Source of the DNA: Acanthochlamys bracteata
Lineage: Eukaryota > Streptophyta > Magnoliopsida > Pandanales > Velloziaceae
Length of the DNA stretch: 64,000 bases
Assembly (NCBI GenBank): GCA_019914995.1
Contig: CM034132.1
Span: forward strand, 1,490,501-1,554,500
Direction: 5' to 3'
A model generated the notes under the pieces. It did no database searches and had not been told where the DNA came from. It saw only the letters and a list, made by a program, of their open reading frames with translations. Numbering within the stretch: the first letter of the stretch is position 1; each line of letters starts with the position of its first letter. A program made the translations under genes and the position numbers. Of the stretch, positions 50,301 through 60,908 are shown piece after piece.

Positions 50301-51756
50301 AAACGAGCACGACATGCGGTTGTAGTTTCGTAATTTAGTGCGTAATCAAACGGCCATAATTTCAATTTTTTTGACAAATTTTAAATTTTAAATAATTTAT
50401 ATATTTTAATTATATAAAAAATTTATAATTTTATTTATACATACGAAACTTTAATTATAATTTTTTTATTTATATATTTTTAAATTTAATTATAGTTTTA
50501 AATTTTTAACATACTTTTAAAAACTATTTAAATACAAATATTAAATTCTATTTTTATTTAATTTTTTTTTAAATTTATTATTTTATATTTTATTATTACA
50601 AAATTTAGTTACTTATATTTAAAATACGAATTTCGAGTTTACGCTGAGTTATCAGTATATGGTGTTGGTTTATGACCCCTGTAAATTCAGAGGATCAACG
50701 GGGTCTATTTCCAACCCAATTAAGTAGCCTGTCCACACAATTTCAAACTAATAATGGCCCATTATCTTCTTGAAGCTATAGTAGAAACAGTGAGTTATAA
50801 TTAGTACTACTATTCAAATAAGGGCATGTTTTAATCCTATCAAAAAAATTTTTTTTTCAAATTTTGTGTTAGAATTATTTCACATATTTTAATTATTATT
50901 TAAACTCTACTTTCATTTTCAAAAAAAAATCACTTTCACAAAAATTTTATTTAAAGTTTATTTTATATATTTTAATTACAATATAGATTCATAGAACTTT
51001 GTTTCTCTTTGAATTTTATTTTTACAAAATTTATTTTTTAAACATTCAATTGTACTCAACTAAAACACGCCTTAATTGAACGACTTAATTGCACAAATTT
51101 TTTTCTTTTAAAATTTAAAATTTAGCTCAAGTTTTATATTATTTATTCCAAACTTAATTCCATACTATTATTGATTAACTTCTAATTATTCACTATTCAT
51201 GCTTAATAGAAGAAACACAAAAATCGAAGTACGTCCAAATGTTTTCTTCATGAGATTGAGAGCAGCTAATGTGACACATACTGCTACGTCTACAGGCTAT
51301 AGCCAGGCACAAACATTTTGAAAAGACCCGGATCTGGCATGCCCATGCCAATCACAGCAGGCAAAAGGACACTTAAGCAAGCGCAGGCCTAACGACAACG
51401 CTCTCTCTCTCTCTCGCTTTCCAAGACAACTAAACCCATCCAAACAAAAACAAAAACAAAAAAGAAAAGGAAAAGAAAAGAGATGGATTTATTTGGATTA
51501 TAGAGAAACGAGGAGCTTTCAATTTGTCTTGAAGTATGCTGAACTACTGCAGCCTCCTTTGTTCCCCCGCTATCTTTCCTTTCAAATTTCAAAAATATCA
51601 AACGGCTTCGCATTCTCCCACTTTCCCAAACACTACAGCCACTAACCCATTATTACCTCTCTCTCTCTCTAGCTAGTTAACCGTTGTGTTTCTTCTTCTT
51701 GTTTAAGCTTGTTCCACAGAGCTGCAAGAATAACAGTGTCGGAAGCTTTTTGAGTA
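47371..51756. other. Intergenic region between IQM and IQD
   Basis: After about 200 bases of likely IQM 3' UTR come several AT-rich MITE-like blocks: about 47650-47875 (ending ACAACCAAACTTCTTC), 47960-48175 and 50070-50310 (ending ATTCCAAACGAGC). The dispersed repeat at 49195-49690 also lies here. From about 51380 a CT/GA-rich stretch marks the IQD promoter and leader, with CT repeats near 51400 and 51657. The 83-codon frame near 48428 has no supporting feature. Confidence 0.5.
49195..49690. repeat. Dispersed repeat, copy 1
   Basis: The block has a repeated edge sequence (AATAAAAAGAGTGAGTC...CTTTATAA..ATTATTTTAGAAC near 49210, and again near 49618). The middle carries several copies of a short unit like CTGAAATAAAGCGGACTA, and a segment reading CCAATCCGGTCTAATCCGTT precedes TCTGATA. 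The same order of parts occurs at 59150-59665. It is probably a decayed transposable element or its terminal repeat; the class is not clear. Confidence 0.5.
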
Positions 51757-53436
51757 ATGGGTGCATCAGGAAAATGGCTGAAATCATTCATTGGACTCGA
51801 GAAGCAAGACAAAGAAGAACAAACACTCGTAATACATCTATCACACAATTTATGCTCTTGATTTTTTTAATTTATTATTATTGTATTTCTGAAATGGGAC
51901 TTTTTTTTTCTAGGATTCTGGTATCGTGAAGGAGAAGAAATCGATGCATAATGGAAAAGGCCGGAGATGGAAGAAACTCTGGCGAAGCTCACGTCCTACT
52001 GGCCAGCGTTCTTCTACTCTGTCTGAAGTCTCTGAAACATCTTCCATCACCGACGCATTCACTGCTGCTGTTGCTACAGTTGTCCGTGCTCCTCACCGTG
52101 ATTTCGCAGCTGTCCGGCAAGAATGGGCTGCTATCCGCATTCAAACTGCGTTCCGTGGTTTCTTGGTAAAACTACAAAAGAAGACAAAATTAGAACTTTG
52201 TTGCTCGCCTACTGATATTGTGTTAGTTCTCTGATCTGTTCTTGTTTTCTGGTTGCTTAAGGCAAGAAGAGCGTTGAGGGCGTTGAAGGGAATAGTGCGG
52301 TTGCAGGCATTGGTGCGTGGCCGACAAGTGAGGAAACAAGCTGCCGTGACCCTCCGGTGCATGCAGGCACTCGTCCGCGTTCAAGCTCGCATTCGTGCTC
52401 GGCGTGTTCGCATGTCTGCTGAGGGACAAGCTGTGCAGCAAGCTATCGAAGCTCATCGCATCCAGCTCGATCCTTTAAGAGAAGCGGAGGTTTGTATATC
52501 AACAAGTTCTCGGCAATTTGTTTCTTTCGAGAGTTGATAATCTTGGGATGTTTTTTGGTGTTTGCAGGAAGGTTGGTGTGATAGTCAAGGAACGTTAGAT
52601 GAAGTCAGAGCAAAGCTACAGATGAGAAAGGAAGGAGCTATGAAGAGGGATAGAATTCTAGCGTACTCCATTTCCCAACAGGTTCAAATCTTTCCAACAA
52701 ATCTTGAAAAGTTAACTCTTTTTAAGTTAATGATTCTTCCTCCGTTTTGCAGCAAACAAAATCAGTCAGTAATGGCAAGTCGGTGTTCAGTTTAAAGAAT
52801 CAGGAGCTTGATAAGGTCTGCAATGGAAATTGGAGCTGGTTGGAAAGGTGGATGGCAGCAAAACCTTGGGAAACAAGATTGATGGAAGAACAACAAACAC
52901 CTGATCCCTCCGAAGCTTTCACTACCAAGAACTTGCATGAAATCCATGGTTTCCATTCAAAACATTCCGTTCCAACTTTAGTTGGAATCAAGAAAAACAA
53001 TATCAGCACTAGGATTTCAGCAAGACCGCCATCAATGGTTACCCATCTTAGAAACAGAGATAATCGATCGGGTTCGACACCGAGTTCCGATTTCCACTAT
53101 GATGAAAGCTCTGCTTCATCTTCTTCACTATGTACATCTACACCTGTGTCTGGAACAACTTTCTTAGCCTCGGAGAACACTACTGAAGAGGGTGGTAGTG
53201 TTAGTAAGCCAAACTACATGAGCATGACTGAATCTATCAAGGCAAAACAGAGACCTTGTGGTTCACAGAGATCATCATCATCACTACACAGACAACAACA
53301 GTCCGGTGAGATTAAATTTTTCAAGAAGAGTAACTTATCTAGCATTGGTTCCATCGAAAGCCCTGATGCTTCTGTATGTTCAAAGCCATTAGATGTTATG
53401 TCAAGAAGAAGCGGAAACCTTGTTAGAAATTGTTAG
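51757..53436 (+). CDS. IQD6: IQ67-domain protein, IQD6-like
   Basis: Five exons, all in phase 0: 51757-51828, 51914-52165, 52262-52489, 52568-52681 and 52753-53436; 449 residues. The start [16 protein letters not shown] is the typical IQD N-terminus. A basic segment ([12 protein letters not shown]) precedes [17 protein letters not shown]. The IQ67 domain spans about residues 96-162, with three IQ motifs ([46 protein letters not shown]). The intron between GFL and ARR is the invariant IQD intron. The later blocks [10 protein letters not shown] and [18 protein letters not shown] match IQD6. A Ser-rich tail follows, with [14 protein letters not shown] near the end. IQD proteins are calmodulin-binding scaffolds on microtubules, plasma membrane or nucleus; IQD6-8 act in division-plane and microtubule organisation. 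Confidence 0.92.
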
Positions 53437-55075
53437 ATTTTTGAATGCTCTTAGAGAGGATGCTTAGGCATGTTAGTTTTCCTGTATGTAAAATTTCTTT
53501 GTTCTTTTGGGTGTTCAACTTCTGGTTGTAACGTTTGATTTGTCTTCGTAAGAACTTATCGAGTTCTTGCTTGACTTCTGTTAAGATGATTGTGTTCAAC
53601 TTCTTGTTGCAATGTATTTATGCTTATTCCTTTGGTTCATGTCAACGACTCAACGGTGCAAGTGTTCCATCAAAGTTTCAATGAGTAACCATTGGATTCT
53701 AACAATCACTGTGACCTAAGAGAGTTACGTGGAGGACTCGACTGCAATGTTATTAAAACAAAGAAATTAGTGATTCTGATCACTGACCACTGACAATGAT
53801 TCTGTAGTCTGACCCTGTAGTAGCTATTGAAGGTAACTGATTTTGCCTGAACATCAGTGTCAGATATGTGATTGCCTACTAAGCTAATTTTTTTCTCACT
53901 GCAGATTCAGAGAGACAAAATTTAAGTTTGAAACTTATCAAAGATTCTCTGTTTTTTGTTTCTAGTTTGTGGTATATGAATGATTTTCACTGAAGCTCTT
54001 TCTGCTTAGATAACAAGATCTTCCCAATTGAAATATAAATTTAAGCGAGTTGCTCTCATTTGAGTCATTTCAGCAAATACTTGAACAAAAATTTCTGAAC
54101 AAAACACAACCCTTCAATAGATTCTGAAATCGCTCAAAGAAAATTCCAAACATCCCGATAAGTTACAAACAAAAACAAGTTTTTCAATCATGTTGATCAA
54201 ATGGAAGAGCAAAGGAAGTAAAAATTCAACTTGTGAGCGTTATTTTTTATACTGCATAAGATTTAAGACGTTAACTTCGAATGAGCCAGCAATAAAAGGT
54301 ATCTAAACTAAATTTAGACTTGTTAGTGTTAAGCAGAAGATAGCAAAATGAAAGGAAAAAAGCCATCCAGAAACAAAGACGGAAATCAGAATTGAAGCAA
54401 GAAGGAGATGAAGAAGCAAAATAAGCTGGTTACTGCCGTTTGATACTTAAACACTGAAGGGACTATTGGGCAACATACATGAAACTTTAGAGGTCAAAAT
54501 GTAGGAAAATAACTCAGAAATGTTTTCATATTTTTGTAAACCACATAACTGATGTAATAGTTTAGTCATTCAAAACCAAAAACATAACAAAGGCTTATTA
54601 ATGTGTGTGGCATGAAAGACATAAGTGTTCCTCTGTAAGTTTTGTTTGTGGTCCATGAACTTGAAAGATTTTAAAACCTTTTTCCAAGTGCAAAACTTTC
54701 TTTCTAAGCAAAAGAGACAAAGACAATTCTTTGACTCTTCAGTACAAGTCAAAGTAATCAACTATTCACTGTCTGCATGCTTCTGATTTTTCAAGTACAA
54801 ACATGTTTACAAAGTAATTCAAACTTTGGCAAAACTAATCTTGGATTCCCTTGCATACAAACACTCTACCAACATTAACATAGTTATACTAAAATCTCTA
54901 ATCACAAGGCAATAATATAGTACTTTATTTTGGGAAATTGTGAACGAAATTGAATTGATACTCAATTACTGCAAGCAATGAATAACAAAGTCAAATATTT
55001 GAACTAATGATTTAGTATTTAATATTGGGCTGAGAGTCCGGTGAGCTCTTTTCGGCTCAAGCTCATTAGTATATC
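53437..55075. other. Intergenic region after IQD
   Basis: Contains about 200 bases of likely IQD 3' UTR. The rest is unremarkable sequence with a moderate AT excess. No coding frame, repeat family or RNA gene that I can support. Confidence 0.5.
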
Positions 55076-55131
55076 GGGCTGACGGCCCAATAATTTGTTT
55101 GTTATGCGTTATGCACGGCGTGCTATAAAAT
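55076..55131 (+). promoter_or_regulatory. Promoter-like segment: GGGCTGACGGCCCAA and TATA box
   Basis: A palindrome-like GGGCTGACGGCCCAA (site II-type GGCCCA) at 55076-55090 is followed by TATAAAAT at 55124-55131, then a TTC-rich leader. The first motif is identical over 15 bases to 40854-40868. This looks like a genuine plus-strand promoter with no known gene behind it. Confidence 0.4.
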
Positions 55132-55211
55132 TTCTCTTGTGGAAACCCGTTCTTCTTCTTCTCCGGTGAGCGCCGGTTATCGGACTCCGTCACCTCTGAC
55201 GAGATAGACTA

Positions 55212-55346
55212 ATGATTGTGATGGACAAGTTGAGGCAGGGAAGCAAATTGATACAGACATTAGGATGGTTCCATCAAAAATTTTCTTCTCAAGAAAGAGG
55301 GATTACGGAATACTCAATTCAGTTCTCAGCAGCATGCAGCCGTTAA
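55212..55346 (+). CDS. Candidate 44-codon small protein or first exon
   Basis: The first ATG downstream of the TATA box at 55124 opens a 44-residue frame (starts MIVMDKLRQGSKLIQTLGWF, ends FSAACSR, TAA at 55344-55346). The peptide is basic, with Arg, Ser and Gln and few acids, somewhat like a mitochondrial presequence. No family recognised. It may be a small gene, a first exon whose donor I cannot place, or the remnant of a gene. It lies 322 bases from the 3' end of MAX1, on the opposite strand. Confidence 0.25.
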   Translation: MIVMDKLRQGSKLIQTLGWFHQKFSSQERGITEYSIQFSAACSR

Positions 55347-55667
55347 AACCTTGATTAAAGATTTTCCTCATCTGCAATTTTTTTCATGACAGATTCGTGA
55401 CTCGAAACCAGAATAAACTAGCCCAAATGAGACATTATGCTAAATTTGATTACAAGACATAACTGAATAAAATTCAGATTTTCTATATAGGCTAGGCTCT
55501 AATCAAGTATCAAACTTCTCATTAGTGGATTGTCCATTGATCCACAAATTCCATTAAATATATTGGAATTGACCAAGTTTAATACTTGGGCCAAGCAGTA
55601 TACAACCCCAATTGTGACAAGTTAATCAGACCTCATAGAAAATACAATTCGGGCCCCAGCACAGAAA

Positions 55668-57509
55668 TTATGGCCCAATAATCGTGGACCTTTTGATTGC
55701 GTGGACCTTGACACCATGCTTGAAGTTCAACACAATTCCATACTGGAACTCCAGTGGTGACTCCATTTTTGTCGAGTGTTTAAATGTATAGTTTCTATAG
55801 AGATTGACAACAGAAAGCTTTATCTCTTGTATTGAGAACTTTTGCCCAATACAAGCTCTCGGTCCAATTCCAAAAGGAATGTGCGCATACGGGTGCCTCT
55901 TCTGTTCTTCGATGCAGTTTGGATCGAACCTTTCTGGGCGGAACACTTCGGACTCTGGAAAGTGCCTCGAGTCTTTTGCAAGTACCCCAAGTGCTAACCA
56001 AACCCAAGTCCCCTGCAACACAAATCATGAAAAATCTTCATACATTTCAACATTCCATTAATTGAATTTCGATGTAATTTTATGCATATTTAAAGAGCTC
56101 AAGTACGTGATTATGGAATAGGTACCTTTGGTAGGACATAGCCCCCAATTTCAACTTCCCTCGATGCTTCCCTTGCTACTAGCGGTGATACCAAGTAAAA
56201 CCTCATGGCTTCTTTTATTACTTGATCAAGATAGGGAAACTTGTGTTGCAGATCATCGGCATTTGGTATCACATCATGAGGACCAAATGCATCAATCTCT
56301 GCAACCAATTTCTTCTCCACATCTGGATGCTTGGAGACCAAATAAATCACCGAGGACAATGTGAAAGATGTAGTAGCTGAACCAGCAAGCAAGTGTTCGT
56401 ATGTTAATGCACTAACATAATCAGAAGAAAAGATTTCTCTTGATGCCTTATCTCCTTCCTTAGCATTCAGTATTGCTGATAGAAAATCTTTGGAACTCCG
56501 TTCGGTTTCACGTGCTCTCTTCGTGACAATTTCATTCACTCTTCTGCTCAATTTGAGATTAGTCTTCTCTATTTTGTAATCAGCTGTCCATGGAATTCTT
56601 TTCAAAACTTGTCTGAACGGTTCTTGAAGGATTGGTAACAGCAATCCTACTATAATGGAGAATGAACCTGATAAATCCATCTTCAGAGATGTAGTTGAGT
56701 GAACGTGTTCTTTAACAAAAGCAGAGACTTGGTCATGATTTTCAGAAGTAGCTTCTGATGGATTTAGGAGTCCGAAGTTAACGCCGAAGGCAGCTTGGCC
56801 TATGATATCTGCGGCTAGTTTAAGGGACAGATCAGAGAATGAGAAGCCTTCATCTTTTTGGGCTGCTATGTTGAATGTTGCTGACTCTATATAGGATTGC
56901 ATTGTGGGTATGAGATTGGCTAAGTGTGAAGGTTGGTAGAATGATATTATGGTGTTTCTCATCTGAGACCATCTTAAATCCCTGACATCAATACATAACC
57001 AATTACTGTGTCATCTCCATACTGATTCGATTTATTGCAGAAGGTTTATTACCTTGTAAAGAACAGGCCCTTTCGATGCAGCGGTGAACAGGAAATAGGG
57101 GAAGGCAAACTCCGGTTGGCAAAACTCTTGAACTTCTTGATGCCTACTTCTTTGCACAGTTCGGGGTCTGCAACAATTACAATAGGTTGCCTTCCCATAT
57201 GAAACCTGTGGAACAAATATTCCAATACTTCACACATTATCCATGGAAGAAAACACCAAATCTTTTGGGATGCATGAAACTTGAGTTGATAATTGATGAT
57301 GATCACCTGAAAATTGGTCCATTTTGTTTCGCAAGAATCGAGAAAACATCCGGACCGTATTTGGCAAGCAAAGGCAAGTGTCCTATTAGAGGAGCTACAG
57401 GAGGACCAGGCACTTTCCTAACTTTCCAGTATGGTATATACAAGTAGAACACTACTAACAAAATGAACAATCCAACAACAACACTATTGATCATGAAGGA
57501 GATCAACAT
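55668..57509 (-). CDS. MAX1: CYP711A cytochrome P450 (MAX1), carlactone oxidase of strigolactone synthesis
   Basis: Four exons on the minus strand: 57307-57509, 57053-57205, 56126-56981 and 55668-56012; 518 residues. The N-terminal membrane anchor ([19 protein letters not shown]) is followed by the Pro-rich hinge [20 protein letters not shown]. Conserved P450 parts: helix I segment AGSATTS, the ExxR motif in IKEAMRF, PERFDPN and the haem loop [10 protein letters not shown] with Cys458. CYP711A signature wording includes [39 protein letters not shown] and [14 protein letters not shown]1 is an ER enzyme that oxidises carlactone to carlactonoic acid and onwards, feeding the shoot-branching and rhizosphere signal pathway. 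Length and every motif look intact, so it should be active. No second CYP711A is visible in the window. Confidence 0.96.
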
Positions 57510-57605
57510 CTCTGCTTGCTAGCTTCACTTCTTGTACTCCTACTTACAAGATTGGTCATATATAATTTTTAAAGGAAAAAAAAGAAAGACTTATCATAAA
57601 ATATT

Positions 57606-57823
57606 GATATGGACGAATAGATTCCTAGCACTATCTACTGTGTTTGAACAGTTATGTCCATTTGTTATTGGAATTGGAATATCCTATCTGGCGCAGGACT
57701 TTTCAAGCATCAAAATAAGGAGCATAAAATGATATGGAATAGATTGCTAGCACTATCTTTTGTGTTTGGACAATGATGTCACTTGTTATTGGAATTGGTA
57801 TCTACTATATATCTGGTGCAGGC
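57606..57823. repeat. Tandem duplication upstream of MAX1, first pair
   Basis: Copies at about 57606-57703 and 57731-57823 share GATATGGA, CTAGCACTATCT, TGTGTTTG and TTGTTATTGGAATTGG, then TCTGG(C/T)GCAGG. The copies differ by small indels. They lie 100-315 bases upstream of the MAX1 start codon, in its likely promoter. Confidence 0.7.
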
Positions 57824-57954
57824 CTTAACTTAAAGAATCATCATGACGAAGACATATGTCATAATTATTAGTAGTTTGCAAAACTAATATAGGATCGGAT
57901 CCCAAAAATAAAAAAATTGACGAATCTTTTAAGAATTAGTATTTTTTAATTATA

Positions 57955-58200
57955 TGCACATATATATTTCAGTATTCAGTCAACTATTAAGAAACGTAAG
58001 CTGTTAAGTTCACTAAATCAGAATTCACTTGAACCAATCTAAAATGAGTTGCTGAACCACTTTTAGATTAACTCATTTTCTTTTTATAAATATATATTCA
58101 TTTCAGTATTTATGTAATATGGGACTATTAAGAAGCATTGATTGTTAAGCTTACCAAATCAAGATCCATTTTGTCTAACTCAAAATGAGTTGCTAGCACA
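57955..58200. repeat. Tandem duplication upstream of MAX1, second pair
   Basis: Copies at about 57955-58077 and 58087-58200 share ATTTCAGTATT, ACTATTAAGAA, TGTTAAG, AAATCA and AAAATGAGTTGCT in the same order. Divergence is higher than in the first pair. Confidence 0.55.
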
Positions 58201-58207
58201 TCTCTAA

Positions 58208-58466
58208 GGGGGTGTTTGGGATTGCTTTTCCCCAACACTCTTTTTTAATTTTCTATTTCACATTTTTTAATATATATTTTATAAATATATAAAAAATTTA
58301 TTTAAAAATTTAAAAAATGTAGAAAAATTCTACGAAGTGAGATCTTTTATTGTATATTTTTATTATTTTTTTGGAAGTAAAAAAAATATACCTCGTTTTT
58401 CAAAAAGGACAAAAATACTCTTCATTTTAAAAAAACTCTATTTCATAAGCACTACCAAACACTCCC
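58208..58466. mobile_element. MITE, PIF/Harbinger (Tourist)-like, best-preserved copy
   Basis: A 259-bp element with ends GGGGGTGTTTGG and CCAAACACTCCC (11 of 12 positions inverted-complementary). It is flanked by TAA at 58205-58207 and 58467-58469. The interior is A/T-rich with no open frame. This copy defines the ends of the family seen many times in the window. Confidence 0.8.
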
Positions 58467-58990
58467 TAAATTAATTAGTTCATTTTTCACTTGATTACGA
58501 TTCTAAATCCCTATGCTACTAATATAGTTCTAATCCATCTTAGGAGTCCGTGTTTTACTTGGGCTCATCAAATCTTACATGCTACCAATTTGGATATAGT
58601 TCAATATGGAGGTCTAACAACTAATATGATTGCTGATAACTCTACACTTCTTGAACGAGAAAAATTGTTCATAGTATGTGGTTTTGAATTTTATAACTTC
58701 TTCATCTTTTTATTCTTATGTTGGTATTTGCTCATCGAACTGTGAGATAATTTTGGGTACTTAGTGATGATTGTTTTTTGCCATCTCGAGTTTCATTTGC
58801 AGGATTAATTTTTATTTACACATTCTAATTTGTTTTTGTACAACATTCTCATAGATGTAGGTAACTTGAGATGTATAATAAATTTGAATTTGTAATGGAC
58901 TTGGATACACATTTGATGGGTCTGAAAATTTTCTTAGTATCATATGAAAAAATTTGATATAGTTCGAATTTTTCTTGGTGCGAGTTGCAG

Positions 58991-60016
58991 GTGAAAAGAA
59001 GGATAGGCTTGGTCTATGGCGGAGGAATTATAGATTTGACGGTGTTATGTCCCAAAGAGTTAATGATATATCGCAGTCACGTACTTAGGTAATGAAATAA
59101 TTCTGCAGCTAACTCTAGCGCTGACTCAGGTATGTGTCAAGTGTATTGCTGCTTGTTGTTTACAAAAATAATTTTTTTTAAAAATCAATTAACAATAAAA
59201 GAATAGGCTCAAATTTTTTACATATTATATTATGATAATTGATAAGTAATATAAGACTAAATTTTTTAATATCTACTATCTAGCGAAGAGATTTATTTAT
59301 TTTTTAAAAGTGAAGTCGGTTACATGCTTGCACTAAATTGAAACGGATTATTTTGTTCTGAAATAAAATGAACATTTATCCTTAAAAAAGTGATACCACT
59401 TTTGGACCGAAGTGAACTATAAAATTCCGAAATAAAGCGGGCATTTTGAAATAAAATAGACTACAAAAGAACCTGAATGAAATAAATAGTAAAAATTAAA
59501 TTTAGCATAAATTATGTACTGATTTGATCTAATCGGTTCTGATACTATGCAATGAATTAAATTTTTTTCAAACTAATTGGCAATAAAAAGAGTAAGTTTA
59601 AATTTTATGAATTTTATTTTAAAACTATTGATAAGCAATATGTGACTAAATTTTTTTTACATATAATCTTTTTCCTTGATGAAGTAGGAGAGTATTGAAT
59701 ACCAGTTTCTGGTTGAAAATTTCAGCTTATATATGACGACATTCAGGAAAGCATAAATAGAACATCTGGTGAAGCCGTCGTTGAGTTGTCGGAAAAAGTT
59801 TCTGATATGCATGAGCTCCAAGCACTAGCACCTATTGCACTTCCTGGTCATTACCTTATAACACAGTACACTTCGTCCACAATGATATTGTTTTAGTTAA
59901 TAGCTTAGGGAATATCTTGTGACACTAATGCTTTAGAGGATATTGAACAATGGAAGAGCTGTTGCCTGTTGGAGATGCTAACGTGGTCACAGCTAGGTAT
60001 CCATGATAAGCCAGTG
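58991..60016 (+). pseudogene. LOG: Decayed LONELY GUY (LOG) cytokinin-activating enzyme gene
   Basis: Three colinear remnants of a cytokinin riboside 5'-monophosphate phosphoribohydrolase are present. At 58991-59065, RRIGLVYGGGII is followed, after a one-base frame change, by GVMSQRVNDIS, matching the LVYGGGS...GLMGLVSQ block. At about 59730-59875, SGEAVVEL..KVSDMHELQALAP is followed by IALPG, matching the GETVGEV..VADMHQRKAEM and FIALPGGYG region. At about 59949-60016, MEELL and then, after a small insertion, LEMLTWSQLGIHDKPV match LEELLEVITWAQLGIHDKPV. The catalytic PGGYGTxEE motif is split and damaged. N-terminal and C-terminal exons are not found. A dispersed repeat sits between the first two remnants. 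LOG enzymes release active cytokinin bases; this copy cannot be functional. Confidence 0.75.
59150..59665. repeat. Dispersed repeat, copy 2, within the LOG pseudogene
   Basis: Same order of parts as 49195-49690: an edge block (CAATAAAAGAATAGGCTC...TTGATAAGTAATATAAGACT), a middle with GAAATAAA-GCGG/GAAC units, a segment GATTTGATCTAATCGGTTCT followed by GATAC, and a second edge block CAATAAAAAGAGTAAG...GATAAGCAATATGTGACT. It separates two exon remnants of the LOG pseudogene. Confidence 0.5.
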
Positions 60017-60908
60017 AGTCTTTATATACCCTGTTGTCTGAACAAGAAGGTCAACTTTCTTCTTGCATCTGTTTTGATGTGAATCTTTCTTTCTTTTTCT
60101 GTTATTGTTTCCCTTGTAATACAAGGAACTGTCACTGGTGTTCATCTATGCCATTGGTTTTTGCTCATTATAACTTTTTCAATGGCTCTTGCCATTCCCT
60201 GATTTAAGTTATGCATTATGTACTATTTGCCTAGGAATTTTCAGATAAATGATTGTCAATTTTGAATCAATTCCTTTGAAACAACATACTCTGTGATAGT
60301 TAGTTTACATGTGATTCGATTTGGATAAATTATAGTTGGCTGGATAGTAGAAGAAAGAGGTCCGCAATTTTCTTCGATGCACTCGTGCGATCTTGTACAA
60401 ATTCGTAACTCAATCCCATCATGAACTAAACCCACAGTTCCAGATTAGCCCAGAACAGATATCAAATTCTCCGAATTCTCCGCAATCGATTAAAAAAATC
60501 CAATCAAATCTAGCTTACAAAGCATGAGATTAGCTGGGGCAGAGGAGAGGGACATGTGGAGTGGGAGAAAACTATGGTAAATTGTGTACGATGACATGTT
60601 TTGGGTTAGACGACCACCAATTGCAATGCAGAATAGCTCTGGTCAATGGATAAAAGAAGAGAGAAATCAATAAACTTGAGAAAAAAGTTGTATCTGGATT
60701 AGGTTTTGTTTATATCAAGTTGTTCTTTGTTTCCTTACTTGCCAAGCTCACCATCGGGAGAAACAACAAATTGAAAAAGAAGTAGGAGACAGTTGAGTTG
60801 ACAAACTGGAACCAGCGAATTTAGAAGTGATTACCAGAAGAAGGAGGGGGAGTCATAGTTGTTAATTCTACTGCTTCAGCTGCATCAAACCATCACTAAC
60901 AACTAGAG

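Noticed and set aside
58491..58745. 84-codon frame before the LOG pseudogene, considered as LOG exon 1
   Set aside because: It does not contain the CVFCGSS motif or any other LOG N-terminal block.
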